Source: Rhodanobacter sp.
GTDB taxonomy: Bacteria > Pseudomonadota > Gammaproteobacteria > Xanthomonadales > Rhodanobacteraceae
Direction of reading: 5' to 3'
DNA length: 64,000 nt
Assembly: GCA_004298015.1 (NCBI GenBank)
Contig: SCSE01000020.1
Location: forward strand, 34,763-98,762
Shown: piece after piece, positions 50,101 to 59,821 of the stretch
Numbering within the stretch: the stretch's first letter is position 1
Layout: each line of letters starts with the position of its first letter
Notes under the pieces: model-generated
Told to the model about the DNA's origin: nothing
The model's input: only the letters and a program-made list of their open reading frames with translations
Databases searched by the model: none
Translations under genes and position numbers: made by a program

Positions 50101-51533
50101 TGAGCTGGCTGCCGACACTGATCAAGGCCAGTTATTTTCTCGCCGCCCTGCTTTTCATTGTCGGGCTGAAGCGGATGAGTTCGCCGCGTACTGCCCGCGG
50201 CGGCATCGTGTGGGCCGGCTACGGCATGGTGCTGGCGGTTCTCGCCACCTTCTTCCTGCCACACATGCACAACCGTGGCTTGATCGTCGGCGCCGTGCTG
50301 ATCGGCGTGAGTGCCGCCTGGTGGACCGGCCGGCGGGTGGCGATGACGGCGATGCCGCAAATGGTGGCGCTGTACAACGGGATGGGCGGCGGTGCCGCGG
50401 CGGCGATCGGCGCGGTCGAGCTGATCGGCTATGCGCGCGGGCTGGCTGGGTTGCCGCCTGCTGTCGATGCGATCCAGCTTCCTGCGCTGGTGTCGCTGTC
50501 GCCGGTCGAGCTGGCGCTGGGTGTGCTGGGCGCGCTGATCGGTGCGGTGAGTTTTTCCGGGTCGCTGATTGCGTTTGCCAAGCTGCAGGGCTGGCTGGAC
50601 AAGCGCTTCGTGTTTTCCGCCCAGCGCGCCGTGAACCTGTTGCTGCTGGCCGCTACCGTGGCGATCGGAGTGCTGCTGGCCACGGGCCACGCGAGCATGC
50701 CGCTGATCGCGGCGTTTTTCGCACTGGCGCTGCTGTTCGGCCTGATGATGACACTGCCGATCGGTGGCGCCGACATGCCGGTGGTGATCTCGCTGTACAA
50801 CGCGTTCACCGGACTGGCCGTGGCGTTCGAGGGTTTCGTGCTGGGCAACGAGGCGATGATCATTGCCGGCACCGTGGTCGGTGCGGCCGGTACCTTGCTG
50901 ACACAGCTGATGGCCAAGGCGATGAACCGCTCGATCGGCAACGTGCTGTTTGGCAGCTTCGGTACGGCCAGTGGCGAGGCGCAGGCGATCGAGGGTACGC
51001 AGAAGCCGGTCGACGCCGCCGATGCGGCAGTGATGATGGCCTACGCCGAACGCGTGGTGATCGTTCCGGGCTACGGCCTGGCGGTGGCGCAGGCGCAGCA
51101 CAAGGTATGGGAATTCGCCCAGTTGCTGATCAAGCGCGGGGTGAAGGTGAAATTCGCCATCCATCCGGTGGCCGGGCGCATGCCGGGGCACATGAACGTG
51201 TTGCTGGCCGAGGCCGGTGTACCGTACGACCTGATCGCCGACATGGACGACATCAATCCGGAGTTTCCGAATGTCGACGTGGCGCTGGTGATCGGCGCCA
51301 ACGACGTGGTCAATCCCTTGGCCAAGACCGATCCGGCGTCGCCCATCTACGGCATGCCGATCCTCGATGTCGTCAATGCCAGGCAGGTAATCGTGATCAA
51401 GCGCGGCAAGGGTACCGGCTTTGCCGGCATCGAGAATGCGTTGTTCTATGCCGACAACACTCGGATGCTTTACGGCGACGGGCAGGCGGCCGTGGGCGAG
51501 CTGGTGAATGAGCTGAAAACGCTGGAGGCCTGA
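50100..51533 (+). CDS. pntB: NAD(P) transhydrogenase subunit beta
   Basis: The 477-residue PntB has eight to nine membrane helices (residues ~1-260) and a C-terminal NADP(H)-binding domain with V-P-G-Y-G-L-A-V-A-Q-A-Q (~330) and A-N-D-V-V-N-P. With PntAA and PntAB it forms the proton-pumping enzyme that makes NADPH. ATG 50100 is chosen over an in-frame GTG three bases earlier. Confidence 0.94.
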   Translation: MSWLPTLIKASYFLAALLFIVGLKRMSSPRTARGGIVWAGYGMVLAVLATFFLPHMHNRGLIVGAVLIGVSAAWWTGRRVAMTAMPQMVALYNGMGGGAAAAIGAVELIGYARGLAGLPPAVDAIQLPALVSLSPVELALGVLGALIGAVSFSGSLIAFAKLQGWLDKRFVFSAQRAVNLLLLAATVAIGVLLATGHASMPLIAAFFALALLFGLMMTLPIGGADMPVVISLYNAFTGLAVAFEGFVLGNEAMIIAGTVVGAAGTLLTQLMAKAMNRSIGNVLFGSFGTASGEAQAIEGTQKPVDAADAAVMMAYAERVVIVPGYGLAVAQAQHKVWEFAQLLIKRGVKVKFAIHPVAGRMPGHMNVLLAEAGVPYDLIADMDDINPEFPNVDVALVIGANDVVNPLAKTDPASPIYGMPILDVVNARQVIVIKRGKGTGFAGIENALFYADNTRMLYGDGQAAVGELVNELKTLEA

Positions 51534-51687
51534 CGCGCGTCCGGCCGGATGCGGCTGGAGATGGCATCGCTCGGCGAGGGAGCGCGGTCTCGCGCGCTTT
51601 TCCGCAGGCTTGCCGATTTGCGTCAGCGCCATTTCCCGGGCAGGGTGCAGGCCCCGACGACAAGAATGAACGAAACCAAGGTTATCT

Positions 51688-52836
51688 ATGGTGCAGGTCA
51701 CCTCATCCCGCGATTCCGACGACACAGCCGCCCCGATGACGGAGGCGGCGCCGATGAAGCGGCAGTCAGGGCATTTCAGCGAAGCGTTGCGTCATCGTGT
51801 GGTCGCGGCTTTTTTCGGACGGCTGTTTGCCGCGGTGAATCGCACGCTGTGTCCGCCGGGGCAGTTGCCGGAACACGGTATCCACAAGATCCTGATATGC
51901 CGGCCCAACCACCGGCTGGGCAACGCCATCCTGATCAGTCCGCTGCTGGCGGAAGTCGAGGCGCTCTACCCGGGCGCGGAAATCGACATGGTCAGTGCCG
52001 GACATGCCGCGCAGACCTTGTTCGCCAGCCGTTTCCAGTTGCGCCGGGTGTTCAGCTTCCCGCGCAAGATTGCACGGCACCTTGGGTCGAGCGTGGGGTT
52101 GCTGCGGCAGCTGCGGGAGAACACCTACGATCTGGCGATCGATGCCAGCAACGGTTCCCAGTCGGGGCGGTTGCTGCTGGCCATCGTCAAGGCGCGCTTC
52201 AAGTTGGGGTTTGCGGAACAACCCGCGCAAGCTGGCGTGGCCCCGGAGCCGGATGAGGGGCCGGAGCATTTTGCGTTGCGCACGGTATTTTTGTTGCGCA
52301 CGGCCTATGCCGGGAAGCGGGATGGGGGATGGCCGGAGCTCAACGTGCACCTGACCGACGAGGAGCGGCGACAGGCCAGGCTGGCGCTCGCCCGCATCGT
52401 GGGAGAGTCGACATTGTCCGCGCCGGAGCGGCCGGTGGTCGGTATCTTCGCCAATGCCACCGGTGCCAAGCATTACGGTGAGGCGTGGTGGACCCGGTTC
52501 GTCAGCACCTTGCAGGCCTTGCAACCCGGGATCTGCATCGTCGACCTGGTTGCCGATCATGGGCAGTCACAGCTCGGACAGGCATTTCCGTCCTACTACA
52601 CACGCGATTTGCGGCGGCTGGCCTCGATGATCGCCAATATGTCGGCCTTCATCAGCGCCGATTGCGGCGTGATGCACCTGGCGGCCGCCAGCGGTACGCC
52701 AACGCTGGGCTTGTTCTCGGTGACCTCGGCGGCCAAATATGGCCCGTATGGGGATGCGAACAGTGCGATCGATACGGCAACCTTGAATGCCGCGGAAGCG
52801 GCAGCGATCGCGTCGGACTGGCTCAGCATGCCTTGA
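51688..52836 (+). CDS. Glycosyltransferase family 9 (heptosyltransferase-like)
   Basis: A 382-residue GT9 protein. The N-terminal Rossmann domain has I-L-I-C-R-P-N-H-R-L-G-N-A-I-L-I-S-P-L-L, typical of LPS heptosyltransferases, and the C-terminal domain has F-I-S-A-D-C-G-V-M-H-L-A-A-A-S-G-T-P-T-L-G-L-F (nucleotide-sugar site). Likely transfers a sugar to lipopolysaccharide or a related glycan at the inner membrane; acceptor unknown. It stands alone, 154 bp after pntB. Confidence 0.88.
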   Translation: MVQVTSSRDSDDTAAPMTEAAPMKRQSGHFSEALRHRVVAAFFGRLFAAVNRTLCPPGQLPEHGIHKILICRPNHRLGNAILISPLLAEVEALYPGAEIDMVSAGHAAQTLFASRFQLRRVFSFPRKIARHLGSSVGLLRQLRENTYDLAIDASNGSQSGRLLLAIVKARFKLGFAEQPAQAGVAPEPDEGPEHFALRTVFLLRTAYAGKRDGGWPELNVHLTDEERRQARLALARIVGESTLSAPERPVVGIFANATGAKHYGEAWWTRFVSTLQALQPGICIVDLVADHGQSQLGQAFPSYYTRDLRRLASMIANMSAFISADCGVMHLAAASGTPTLGLFSVTSAAKYGPYGDANSAIDTATLNAAEAAAIASDWLSMP

Positions 52837-52928
52837 TAGGATCGGGAGTGTTCACTGGCGGGATCGAATCCGGCCCACTCGGTGGACGCGGTCGCATGCG
52901 TGGAACGTGCAAGCGCGGCGCTGATCCC

Positions 52929-53378
52929 TCAGCGTGGCGCCGGGGCGGGTGGGCGTCGCCTCGTTGGCAGGGCGGCGGTGAGTGCCGCTGCTACCACGCC
53001 GGCAACAGTCCATCCGATATCTGCGGATGTCAGTCCGAGGCGCGCCAACTGCCAGAGCATGCCGATTCCGGCGCTACGCAGTGTATCGAGCAGTCCCATA
53101 CCCATTTCGCCACTGATTTTTACCGCCGCCAGCAGCATGTTCATGTAGACCGAAGCCAGCGCCGTTGCGGCACCTGCCAGCAGCGCTGCTGCGAGTCCGG
53201 GGCGTTGCACGCCCTGGCGTATTGCCCAGGCCAGCACCATGCCGAGCGGTAGCGCCAGCCAGGGCAGCAGCTGCCGCTGATAAATCGACACCACCATCCA
53301 GAGGGCACCAGCTGCGAGGCCGAGCATGAGCGCGCTGAAAAGGGCAAAGGCCAGGGTGAGCAGGCGGCGTGCGCTCAT
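52929..53378 (-). CDS. Small integral membrane protein of unknown function
   Basis: A 149-residue protein with four hydrophobic helices (roughly residues 5-28, 35-52, 60-82, 115-135) and an Arg/Pro C-terminal tail. No family motif is recognised. It is convergent with the GT9 gene, 92 bp away, and divergent from sufT. The start at 53378 (M-S-A-R-R) or 53384 cannot be separated. Confidence 0.6.
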   Translation of the reverse strand: MSARRLLTLAFALFSALMLGLAAGALWMVVSIYQRQLLPWLALPLGMVLAWAIRQGVQRPGLAAALLAGAATALASVYMNMLLAAVKISGEMGMGLLDTLRSAGIGMLWQLARLGLTSADIGWTVAGVVAAALTAALPTRRRPPAPAPR

Positions 53379-53606
53379 CGGCAAGCTCGCGGCAACGCGT
53401 ATGAGCGCATCGGTGCACCTTCATGCAAAGCGCTCATCATAACGCGCCGATGGCTGGCCGCGGGACGCGATGGCCGCAGGCAACACCCGTGGGATTTTGT
53501 CGTCGGCGTCTGATCCAGAGCAAGCACAGATATCTCGTGAGCGGCATAATAGCCAGTCAGGCACGACGACTTTGTGGTGACTGCAGATACAGGATCGGGT
53601 ATTGGC

Positions 53607-54164
53607 ATGAGTGGTTTCAGTTTGAGCAGCGAACCTTTCACCTTGTTGCGGGATTGCAGTGCCATCATGGTGCCGCAAGGGGAGGTGGTCAGCCTGCCAG
53701 CGGGCCAGATCGGCTATATCACGCAGGCGCTGGGTGGCAGTTTCACCATCTATCTGGAAGGCAACCTGTTTCGGATTGCCGGCCAGGATGCCGATGCGCT
53801 TGGCAAGGAGCCCCCGGCCCCGCTCGAAGTACCGGCCAATGCCACCGACGCCGATGTGGAAAAGCTGGCCTGGGATCAGCTGCGAACCGTATTCGATCCG
53901 GAGATCCCGGTGAACGTGGTGGAGCTCGGTCTGGTCTATGACCTGAGCCTGGAGCAGACCGACAGCGGCGCGCGCAAGGTCTATGTGAAACTGACCCTTA
54001 CCGCACCGGGTTGCGGGATGGGCGACATCCTGGTGGACGATGCGCGGACCAAGCTCGAGATGATCCCCACGGTTGCCGAGGCCGACGTGGACCTGGTGTT
54101 CGATCCCCCATGGAACCAGTCGATGATGTCCGATGCCGCCAAGCTTGAAACCGGCATGCTGTAG
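53607..54164 (+). CDS. sufT: Fe-S cluster assembly protein SufT (MIP18/DUF59 family)
   Basis: A 185-residue protein with an N-terminal ~60-residue SufT-specific part (V-P-Q-G-E-V-V-S-L-P-A-G) and a DUF59 domain with D-P-E-I-P-V-N-V-V-E-L-G-L-V-Y-D and L-T-A-P-G-C-G-M-G-D (conserved Cys near residue 139). SufT helps mature Fe-S proteins. Usually near suf genes; here it stands alone. ATG 53607 gives the family length. Confidence 0.88.
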   Translation: MSGFSLSSEPFTLLRDCSAIMVPQGEVVSLPAGQIGYITQALGGSFTIYLEGNLFRIAGQDADALGKEPPAPLEVPANATDADVEKLAWDQLRTVFDPEIPVNVVELGLVYDLSLEQTDSGARKVYVKLTLTAPGCGMGDILVDDARTKLEMIPTVAEADVDLVFDPPWNQSMMSDAAKLETGML

Positions 54165-54690
54165 CGCGGCCCCGGCAGTGAAAGGCTGTTGACGTAGGCC
54201 TGCGAGTTCCCGCCGGCGGCGGTATGCGTCACGGAAATCGCAGGATAATGCTTTTCGCAGCAAAGGGCGTGGCGCAAGTTATTGCTGTCGATCCTTCTCG
54301 GCCGGAATCGGCTGACTGTCCGTTGGTTCAGCTGTAATGGCGATGCAGGAGCGTTTTGCACACCAGCAGCGGCCGTGTGATCGACGTCACAAGTCGTAAG
54401 AAAAAGTCGTATTGCATCGATGGGTCGCAAGTAATAGTGTTTACCGATCCGCCATCGGGGAGGCTGGTGGATGATCCTTTGGCGGCATCGTGCGTGCCGT
54501 TTTGCAGTCACGCGCCCCGTAGCTGCCTTGCATGGAATGCCAGGGGGGAGACAGCTCGATCCGGGCGTATTTGGGGATCGCTAGACAGAATCATGAGTGC
54601 GCTGCCGTGCCGATTGCGCGGCGATTTTTGCATGGGGCTTCGTCGCCGCAGCGGCTTCGTTCGCCTCGAAAACTGTCCAGGAGCTTTTAC
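54165..54690. other. Upstream region of the M4 protease gene
   Basis: 526 bp without a credible gene. It contains a perfect Clp/CRP site at 54376-54391 and a weak -35/-10 pair (TTGCAT 54412, TAGTGT 54435; spacer 17). The operator centre is about 63 bp before the implied start site, close to class I CRP spacing, leaving a leader of ~245 nt. Confidence 0.5.
54376..54391. promoter_or_regulatory. Perfect Clp/CRP operator upstream of M4 protease
   Basis: TGTGATCGACGTCACA matches TGTGA-N6-TCACA exactly. It lies 300 bp before the protease ATG. In Xanthomonas, Clp activates extracellular enzyme genes through such sites, so positive control of this secreted protease is a reasonable inference. Confidence 0.75.
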
Positions 54691-56826
54691 ATGCCCATAC
54701 ATTTTCGTCACAAATTACTGGTCGCCGTCATGGGGATGGCCCTCATTCCCGTCGCCACGGCAGGAACCACGCAACGTCTGCACGCAAAGAATCTGCATGC
54801 GGTACCCGCCGCCTCGCTGGCAGCCCGCCTCAACCTGGGACAGGACATGTCGCTGGTGGCGCGCAACTCGGTGGCCCTTCCAGGGGGGCACAAGGTGGTT
54901 CGTCAGCAGCAGATGTTTCGTGGCGTACCGGTCTACGGGCGCAGCATTGCCGTGGTGCAGGATGCCAACGGCAATGCGCTGCGTGCGACCGGCGAACTGT
55001 TGCAAAACGCCCAGGCAGACCTGGCCTCGGTGGCGCCAAGGTTGAACAGCGCGGCGGTATTCGCCCGTCTCAGGAAGCACGCGCAAACCGTACTGACCGG
55101 CGGTACCACGATCAGCAACAAGCAGGCTGACCTGTTCGTGTACCCCCAGGACAATGGGCCCGCACGGCTGGTCTATCGCGTCTCGTACTTTGTCGACGAT
55201 CCGACCCATCCGACCCGCCCCACCGCCATCATCGACGCCAATACCGGTGAAGTCATCAACAGCTGGAATGGCCTGACCGATGCGTCCGCCAACGGACCAG
55301 GCGGCAATCTCAAGACCGGCAAATACATCTACGGCACAAATTACGCCGCGCTCAATGTGACGCAGTCGGGCAGCACCTGCACCCTTCAGAACACCGACGT
55401 GTCCACCTACAACATGAACCATGCCACCACCGGCAGCGGCACGCTGGTCAGCTTCATCTGCCCGACCAGCGATACCGATGCGATCAACGGCGCCTATTCG
55501 CCGGTCAACGACGCACACCATTTCGGCAGCGTCGTGCACGATATGTACGTGGGGTACACCGGTGGAACCCCGTTGACCTTCCCGCTGGTGATGAAGGTGC
55601 ACTACGGCAGCAACTACGAAAACGCGTTCTGGAACGGCACGGTGATGACCTTCGGCGATGGTGCCACCACGTTCTATCCGCTGGTCTCGCTGGATGTGAC
55701 CAGTCACGAGGTCAGTCACGGCTACACCGAACAGCATTCGGCCCTGCAATACACCGGCCAGACCGGCGGTATCAACGAATCCTATTCGGACATTGCCGGC
55801 GAAGCCGCCGAATACTACGATCGCGGCAGCAACGATTTCCTGGTCGGCGCCGAGATCATCAAGAGCGGCACCGCGCTGCGCTACATGTGCAATCCACCGC
55901 AGGACGGCAAGTCGATCGACAATGCGGCGAATTACACCGCGGGCATGGACGTGCACTACTCCAGTGGCGTCTACAACAAGACGTTCTGTGTGCTGGCAAA
56001 AACCACGGGATGGGATACCAGCAAGGCGTTCAAGGTGTTTGCCCTGGCCAACAAGGCATACTGGACCGCCACCGCGGATTACAATTCCGGTGCCTGTGGC
56101 GTGGAGGCGGCGGCGACCGATCTCGGCTATAACCAGAGCGACGTGATCAATGCCTTTACCGGCGTCGGGGTGACCTGCCCGGGTAGCGGCGGCGGTGCGG
56201 TGACCCTGGCCAATGGTGTCGGCGTGACCGGTGTGGCGGCGGCCAGCGGCGCCGACAACGACTTCCTGATCAAGGTGCCGGCCGGTGCCAGCAATCTGGT
56301 GATGTCGATCTCCGGTGGCACGGGGGACGCGGACTTGTACACCCGCTTCGGTTCCGCTCCGACGCTCAGCACCTACGATTGCCGGCCGTACAAGACCGGC
56401 AATGCCGAGAGCTGTTCGGTCTCTGCGCCACAGGCGGGTACCTACTACATCAAGGTGCACGGTTACACCGCTTATTCCGGTGTCACCGTCAAGGCTTCCT
56501 ACAGCACCAGCAGCGGCACCGGTGGCTTGCAGAATGGCGTTCCGGTCACCGGCCTGTCCGGCTCGACGGGCACCAAGCTGTACTACACGGTTACCGTACC
56601 TGCCGGAACCAGCAGCCTGACCATTGCGACATCGGGTGGTACCGGGGATGAGGATCTGTATGTGAAGTACGGCGCCAATCCGACCACCAGCACCTACGAC
56701 TGCCGCCCATACCGCAACGGCAACAACGAAACCTGCACGTTCAATGCGCCAGCGGCGGGTACCTACTACATCATGCTGAACGGCTACACATCGTTCTCGG
56801 GGGTGTCGTTGCAAGCCAGCTGGTAA
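54691..56826 (+). CDS. Secreted M4 (thermolysin-like) metallopeptidase with two PPC domains
   Basis: A 711-residue pre-pro-protease. Signal peptide (M-P-I-H-F-R-H-K-L-L-V-A-V-M-G, cut near A-T-A-G), FTP/PepSY propeptide (~30-200), M4 catalytic domain with zinc motif S-H-E-V-S-H-G-Y (HExxH) and third ligand Glu in G-G-I-N-E-S-Y-S-D, then two tandem ~95-residue PPC domains (each with G-G-T-G-D-x-D-L-Y and G-T-Y-Y-I). AGGAG lies 7 nt before ATG. It should be exported by Sec and type II secretion. Probably monocistronic, ended by the hairpin at 56872. Confidence 0.94.
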   Translation: MPIHFRHKLLVAVMGMALIPVATAGTTQRLHAKNLHAVPAASLAARLNLGQDMSLVARNSVALPGGHKVVRQQQMFRGVPVYGRSIAVVQDANGNALRATGELLQNAQADLASVAPRLNSAAVFARLRKHAQTVLTGGTTISNKQADLFVYPQDNGPARLVYRVSYFVDDPTHPTRPTAIIDANTGEVINSWNGLTDASANGPGGNLKTGKYIYGTNYAALNVTQSGSTCTLQNTDVSTYNMNHATTGSGTLVSFICPTSDTDAINGAYSPVNDAHHFGSVVHDMYVGYTGGTPLTFPLVMKVHYGSNYENAFWNGTVMTFGDGATTFYPLVSLDVTSHEVSHGYTEQHSALQYTGQTGGINESYSDIAGEAAEYYDRGSNDFLVGAEIIKSGTALRYMCNPPQDGKSIDNAANYTAGMDVHYSSGVYNKTFCVLAKTTGWDTSKAFKVFALANKAYWTATADYNSGACGVEAAATDLGYNQSDVINAFTGVGVTCPGSGGGAVTLANGVGVTGVAAASGADNDFLIKVPAGASNLVMSISGGTGDADLYTRFGSAPTLSTYDCRPYKTGNAESCSVSAPQAGTYYIKVHGYTAYSGVTVKASYSTSSGTGGLQNGVPVTGLSGSTGTKLYYTVTVPAGTSSLTIATSGGTGDEDLYVKYGANPTTSTYDCRPYRNGNNETCTFNAPAAGTYYIMLNGYTSFSGVSLQASW

Positions 56827-56871
56827 CGGACGACATCGAGCGCCATGGATGGTCCGTTTGACCGCAAGACG

Positions 56872-56904
56872 ATGGGCCCGGGCCGTGATGCCCGGGCCCA
56901 TTTT
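56872..56904 (+). terminator. Intrinsic terminator of the M4 protease gene
   Basis: ATGGGCCCGGGC (56872-56883) pairs perfectly with GCCCGGGCCCAT (56890-56901) across a 6-nt loop, followed by a T-run (56901-56904). A 12-bp GC-rich stem plus T's makes this the clearest rho-independent terminator in the window. Confidence 0.92.
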
Positions 56905-56922
56905 CAATCTGCGCAGTGTTCA

Positions 56923-57095
56923 GAGGTTGGGGGAATATCGAACGCCGTAGCGAGATCGTCGCCAGGCGTTGGTACAAGGTGCGTCCGGGTGGCCCATCTG
57001 CTGCATCCTCGTTTGGAGAATGGCTTGAGATGGTCCTCCTTGCACGGGCTTCTGGCGGCGATCGTAGTCAGCAGGCGATCTTTTCTCAGCCTCTC
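56923..57095. repeat. Dispersed intergenic repeat, copy B (imperfect TIRs)
   Basis: Homologous to 5053-5228 with indels. Ends 56923-56940 and 57076-57095 are imperfect inverted repeats (GGGAATATCG / CGATCTTTTCTC). An internal AACGCC...GGCGTT stem (56941-56946 with 56965-56970) keeps pairing in copy A, where A-T becomes G-T. Its right end reaches the asparaginase stop codon at 57094. Confidence 0.6.
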
Positions 57096-57582
57096 AGCTC
57101 ACCGCCTCGAAGCGATTGGCGTCGCGGTTCTTGCGCACCCTGGCAGGATCCCACACGCGCCCGTTCATGGTGATGTAGACGCCGTCCGGCAGTGTCTGCA
57201 CGGCGGCTACCGCGCAGCCGATATTGAATACCGCATCGGAACCCTGGAAACGCGCCGGGTTCAGCGCACCGGTCAGCACAATGACCTTGCCTTTGATGTC
57301 CGCCAGCGCGCGGGCGGTATCGACCATGCTGTCGGTGCCATGCGTGATCAATACGTGGCGATGGGGCTGCGCCTCGATCGTCGAACGTACCAGCGCGCGG
57401 TCCTCGGGACCCATGTGCAGACTGTCCTTGCGCAGGATCGGAATCACCTCGAACTCGAAGGCCACGCCCAATTGGCCGAGAATCTCGCCGATCTGCGGCG
57501 CGCCGATCTTGTAGTCGGATTTGTCATCGAAATAGATCTTGTCGATGGTGCCGCCGGTGGTGACGATGGTCAGATGCTGCAT
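57094..57582 (-). CDS. Single-domain asparaginase-like protein
   Basis: A 162-residue protein matching only the N-terminal domain of type I/II L-asparaginases: the first catalytic Thr in T-I-V-T-T-G-G-T-I-D-K and the second Thr-Asp in H-G-T-D-S-M-V-D-T-A. Full enzymes have ~330 residues, so this is a recognised short family with unproven activity. ATG 57582 (M-Q-H-L-T-I) is chosen over 57612. Confidence 0.85.
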   Translation of the reverse strand: MQHLTIVTTGGTIDKIYFDDKSDYKIGAPQIGEILGQLGVAFEFEVIPILRKDSLHMGPEDRALVRSTIEAQPHRHVLITHGTDSMVDTARALADIKGKVIVLTGALNPARFQGSDAVFNIGCAVAAVQTLPDGVYITMNGRVWDPARVRKNRDANRFEAVS

Positions 57583-57809
57583 TGAGGATGGCCGAGGCGA
57601 GGGTTGCGGCATTTTAGCCTGTGTGGCGCACCCCGGGTTGCCGGCTCAGCAGCAGCCGGTCGCTACGGTACGGGTGGGCCCGTTGTGGCGAATCCCGCAA
57701 GAAGCCGTGGCACGGTCCGTTCCGGGTCAAGGCACCCTGTATAGGCCGGCGGACATCCACGCGCTGAACTGGCATCATCCAAAACCGGCGTATCGAGGCG
57801 GGTCTCACC

Positions 57810-58595
57810 ATGCGATTTTCCGACGTGATGCAAGGCGTGACGCGCCATGGCGACGACTGGCGTGCCGTGGTCAGCGAGGACTGGCTGCAAGGGCGCAGTG
57901 TCTTCGGTGGTTTGCAGGCCGCGTTGGCGCTGCGTGCGATGCGCGCGTTGGTGCCTGCGGACATGCCGTTGCGCAGTTTGCAGACGACCTTCGTGGCGCC
58001 GGTACCCGCCGGGCCGGTCAGCATCCACGCGCAATGCCTGCGCCAGGGGCGCAACGCGATCCAGCTCGAAGCCAGCCTGATCGACGGCGAACAGACGCTG
58101 TGCCGGTTGCTCGGCGTGTTCGGCAGGGCGCGGCCTTCGGTGTTGAATTTCCAGCCGGTACAGCCATCGGTATCCGCAGCGGTACCCCGCGAGCTGCACT
58201 ACATCGAAGGGCGCATGCCCGCCTTCACCCAGCATTTTCGCGCCTGCTGGCTGCGCGGCGACCTGCCATTCAGCGGCGGTCGACAGCGCGAGAGCGTGCT
58301 GCGGATCTCGCTGCGTGACGAAGGCCCGGTCGACGAAACCCATGTGCTGGCCTTCGGCGATTTCATTCCACCGATCGCGTTGTCGATGTTCGACCAGCCC
58401 ACGCCCGGCAGCTCGCTGACCTGGATGCTCGAACTGCTGCGCGATCGCTACGACGATCTCGGGCTGGACGACTGGCGCATCGACGCCGAGCTGATCGCGG
58501 CCCGCGACGGCTACACCCAGCAAGGCGTGATGCTATGGGGACCGAACGGCGAGCCGGTGGCTCTGAGCCGGCAGAGCATGGTGGTGTTCGGCTGA
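57810..58595 (+). CDS. Acyl-CoA thioesterase family protein (double hotdog)
   Basis: A 261-residue protein with two hotdog-like halves as in TesB-type thioesterases: G-R-S-V-F-G-G-L-Q-A-A-L-A-L-R-A-M near the start, and the C-terminal half with W-M-L-E-L-L and G-V-M-L-W-G-P-N-G-E-P-V-A-L-S-R-Q-S-M. It probably hydrolyses acyl-CoA esters; chain length is unknown. No operon partner. Confidence 0.85.
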   Translation: MRFSDVMQGVTRHGDDWRAVVSEDWLQGRSVFGGLQAALALRAMRALVPADMPLRSLQTTFVAPVPAGPVSIHAQCLRQGRNAIQLEASLIDGEQTLCRLLGVFGRARPSVLNFQPVQPSVSAAVPRELHYIEGRMPAFTQHFRACWLRGDLPFSGGRQRESVLRISLRDEGPVDETHVLAFGDFIPPIALSMFDQPTPGSSLTWMLELLRDRYDDLGLDDWRIDAELIAARDGYTQQGVMLWGPNGEPVALSRQSMVVFG

Positions 58596-58790
58596 GGGCG
58601 CGTGAGCAAGGCATGGCAAATGGGCTACCTTTGCCCCGAATGAACTGCCGCGGGATTAGGCCGACAGGCTGCCAGTACTTGATCCTCACCGAGGTCGTTT
58701 CGCGGTTCAGCGTGACTTCGGGTCCAACTCCGTCAATTCACGCGCGCGCACTGAAGACGCGTACTGAAGGTTGGAAATCCCTGTAACCGC

Positions 58791-59761
<971 letters not shown>

Positions 59762-59821
59762 TCATTGGCAGTACGCTAGTGTACTGGTCGATGGCGACGG
59801 TGTTGGCAGCAAGGGATATCG

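Noticed and set aside
50028..51725. Antisense ORF of 565 codons opposite pntB
   Set aside because: High-GC shadow: His/Arg/Gln-rich composition, no domain, and pntB on the other strand is unmistakable. Similar shadows oppose cheA, the MCP genes, the class V aminotransferase (44893-46257) and fliP (14428-15660).
57018..57095. Short minus-strand reading frame inside the repeat that looked conserved between copies A and B
   Set aside because: Only about 20 codons agree; a 2-nt indel shifts the frame upstream, so coding conservation is not supported.
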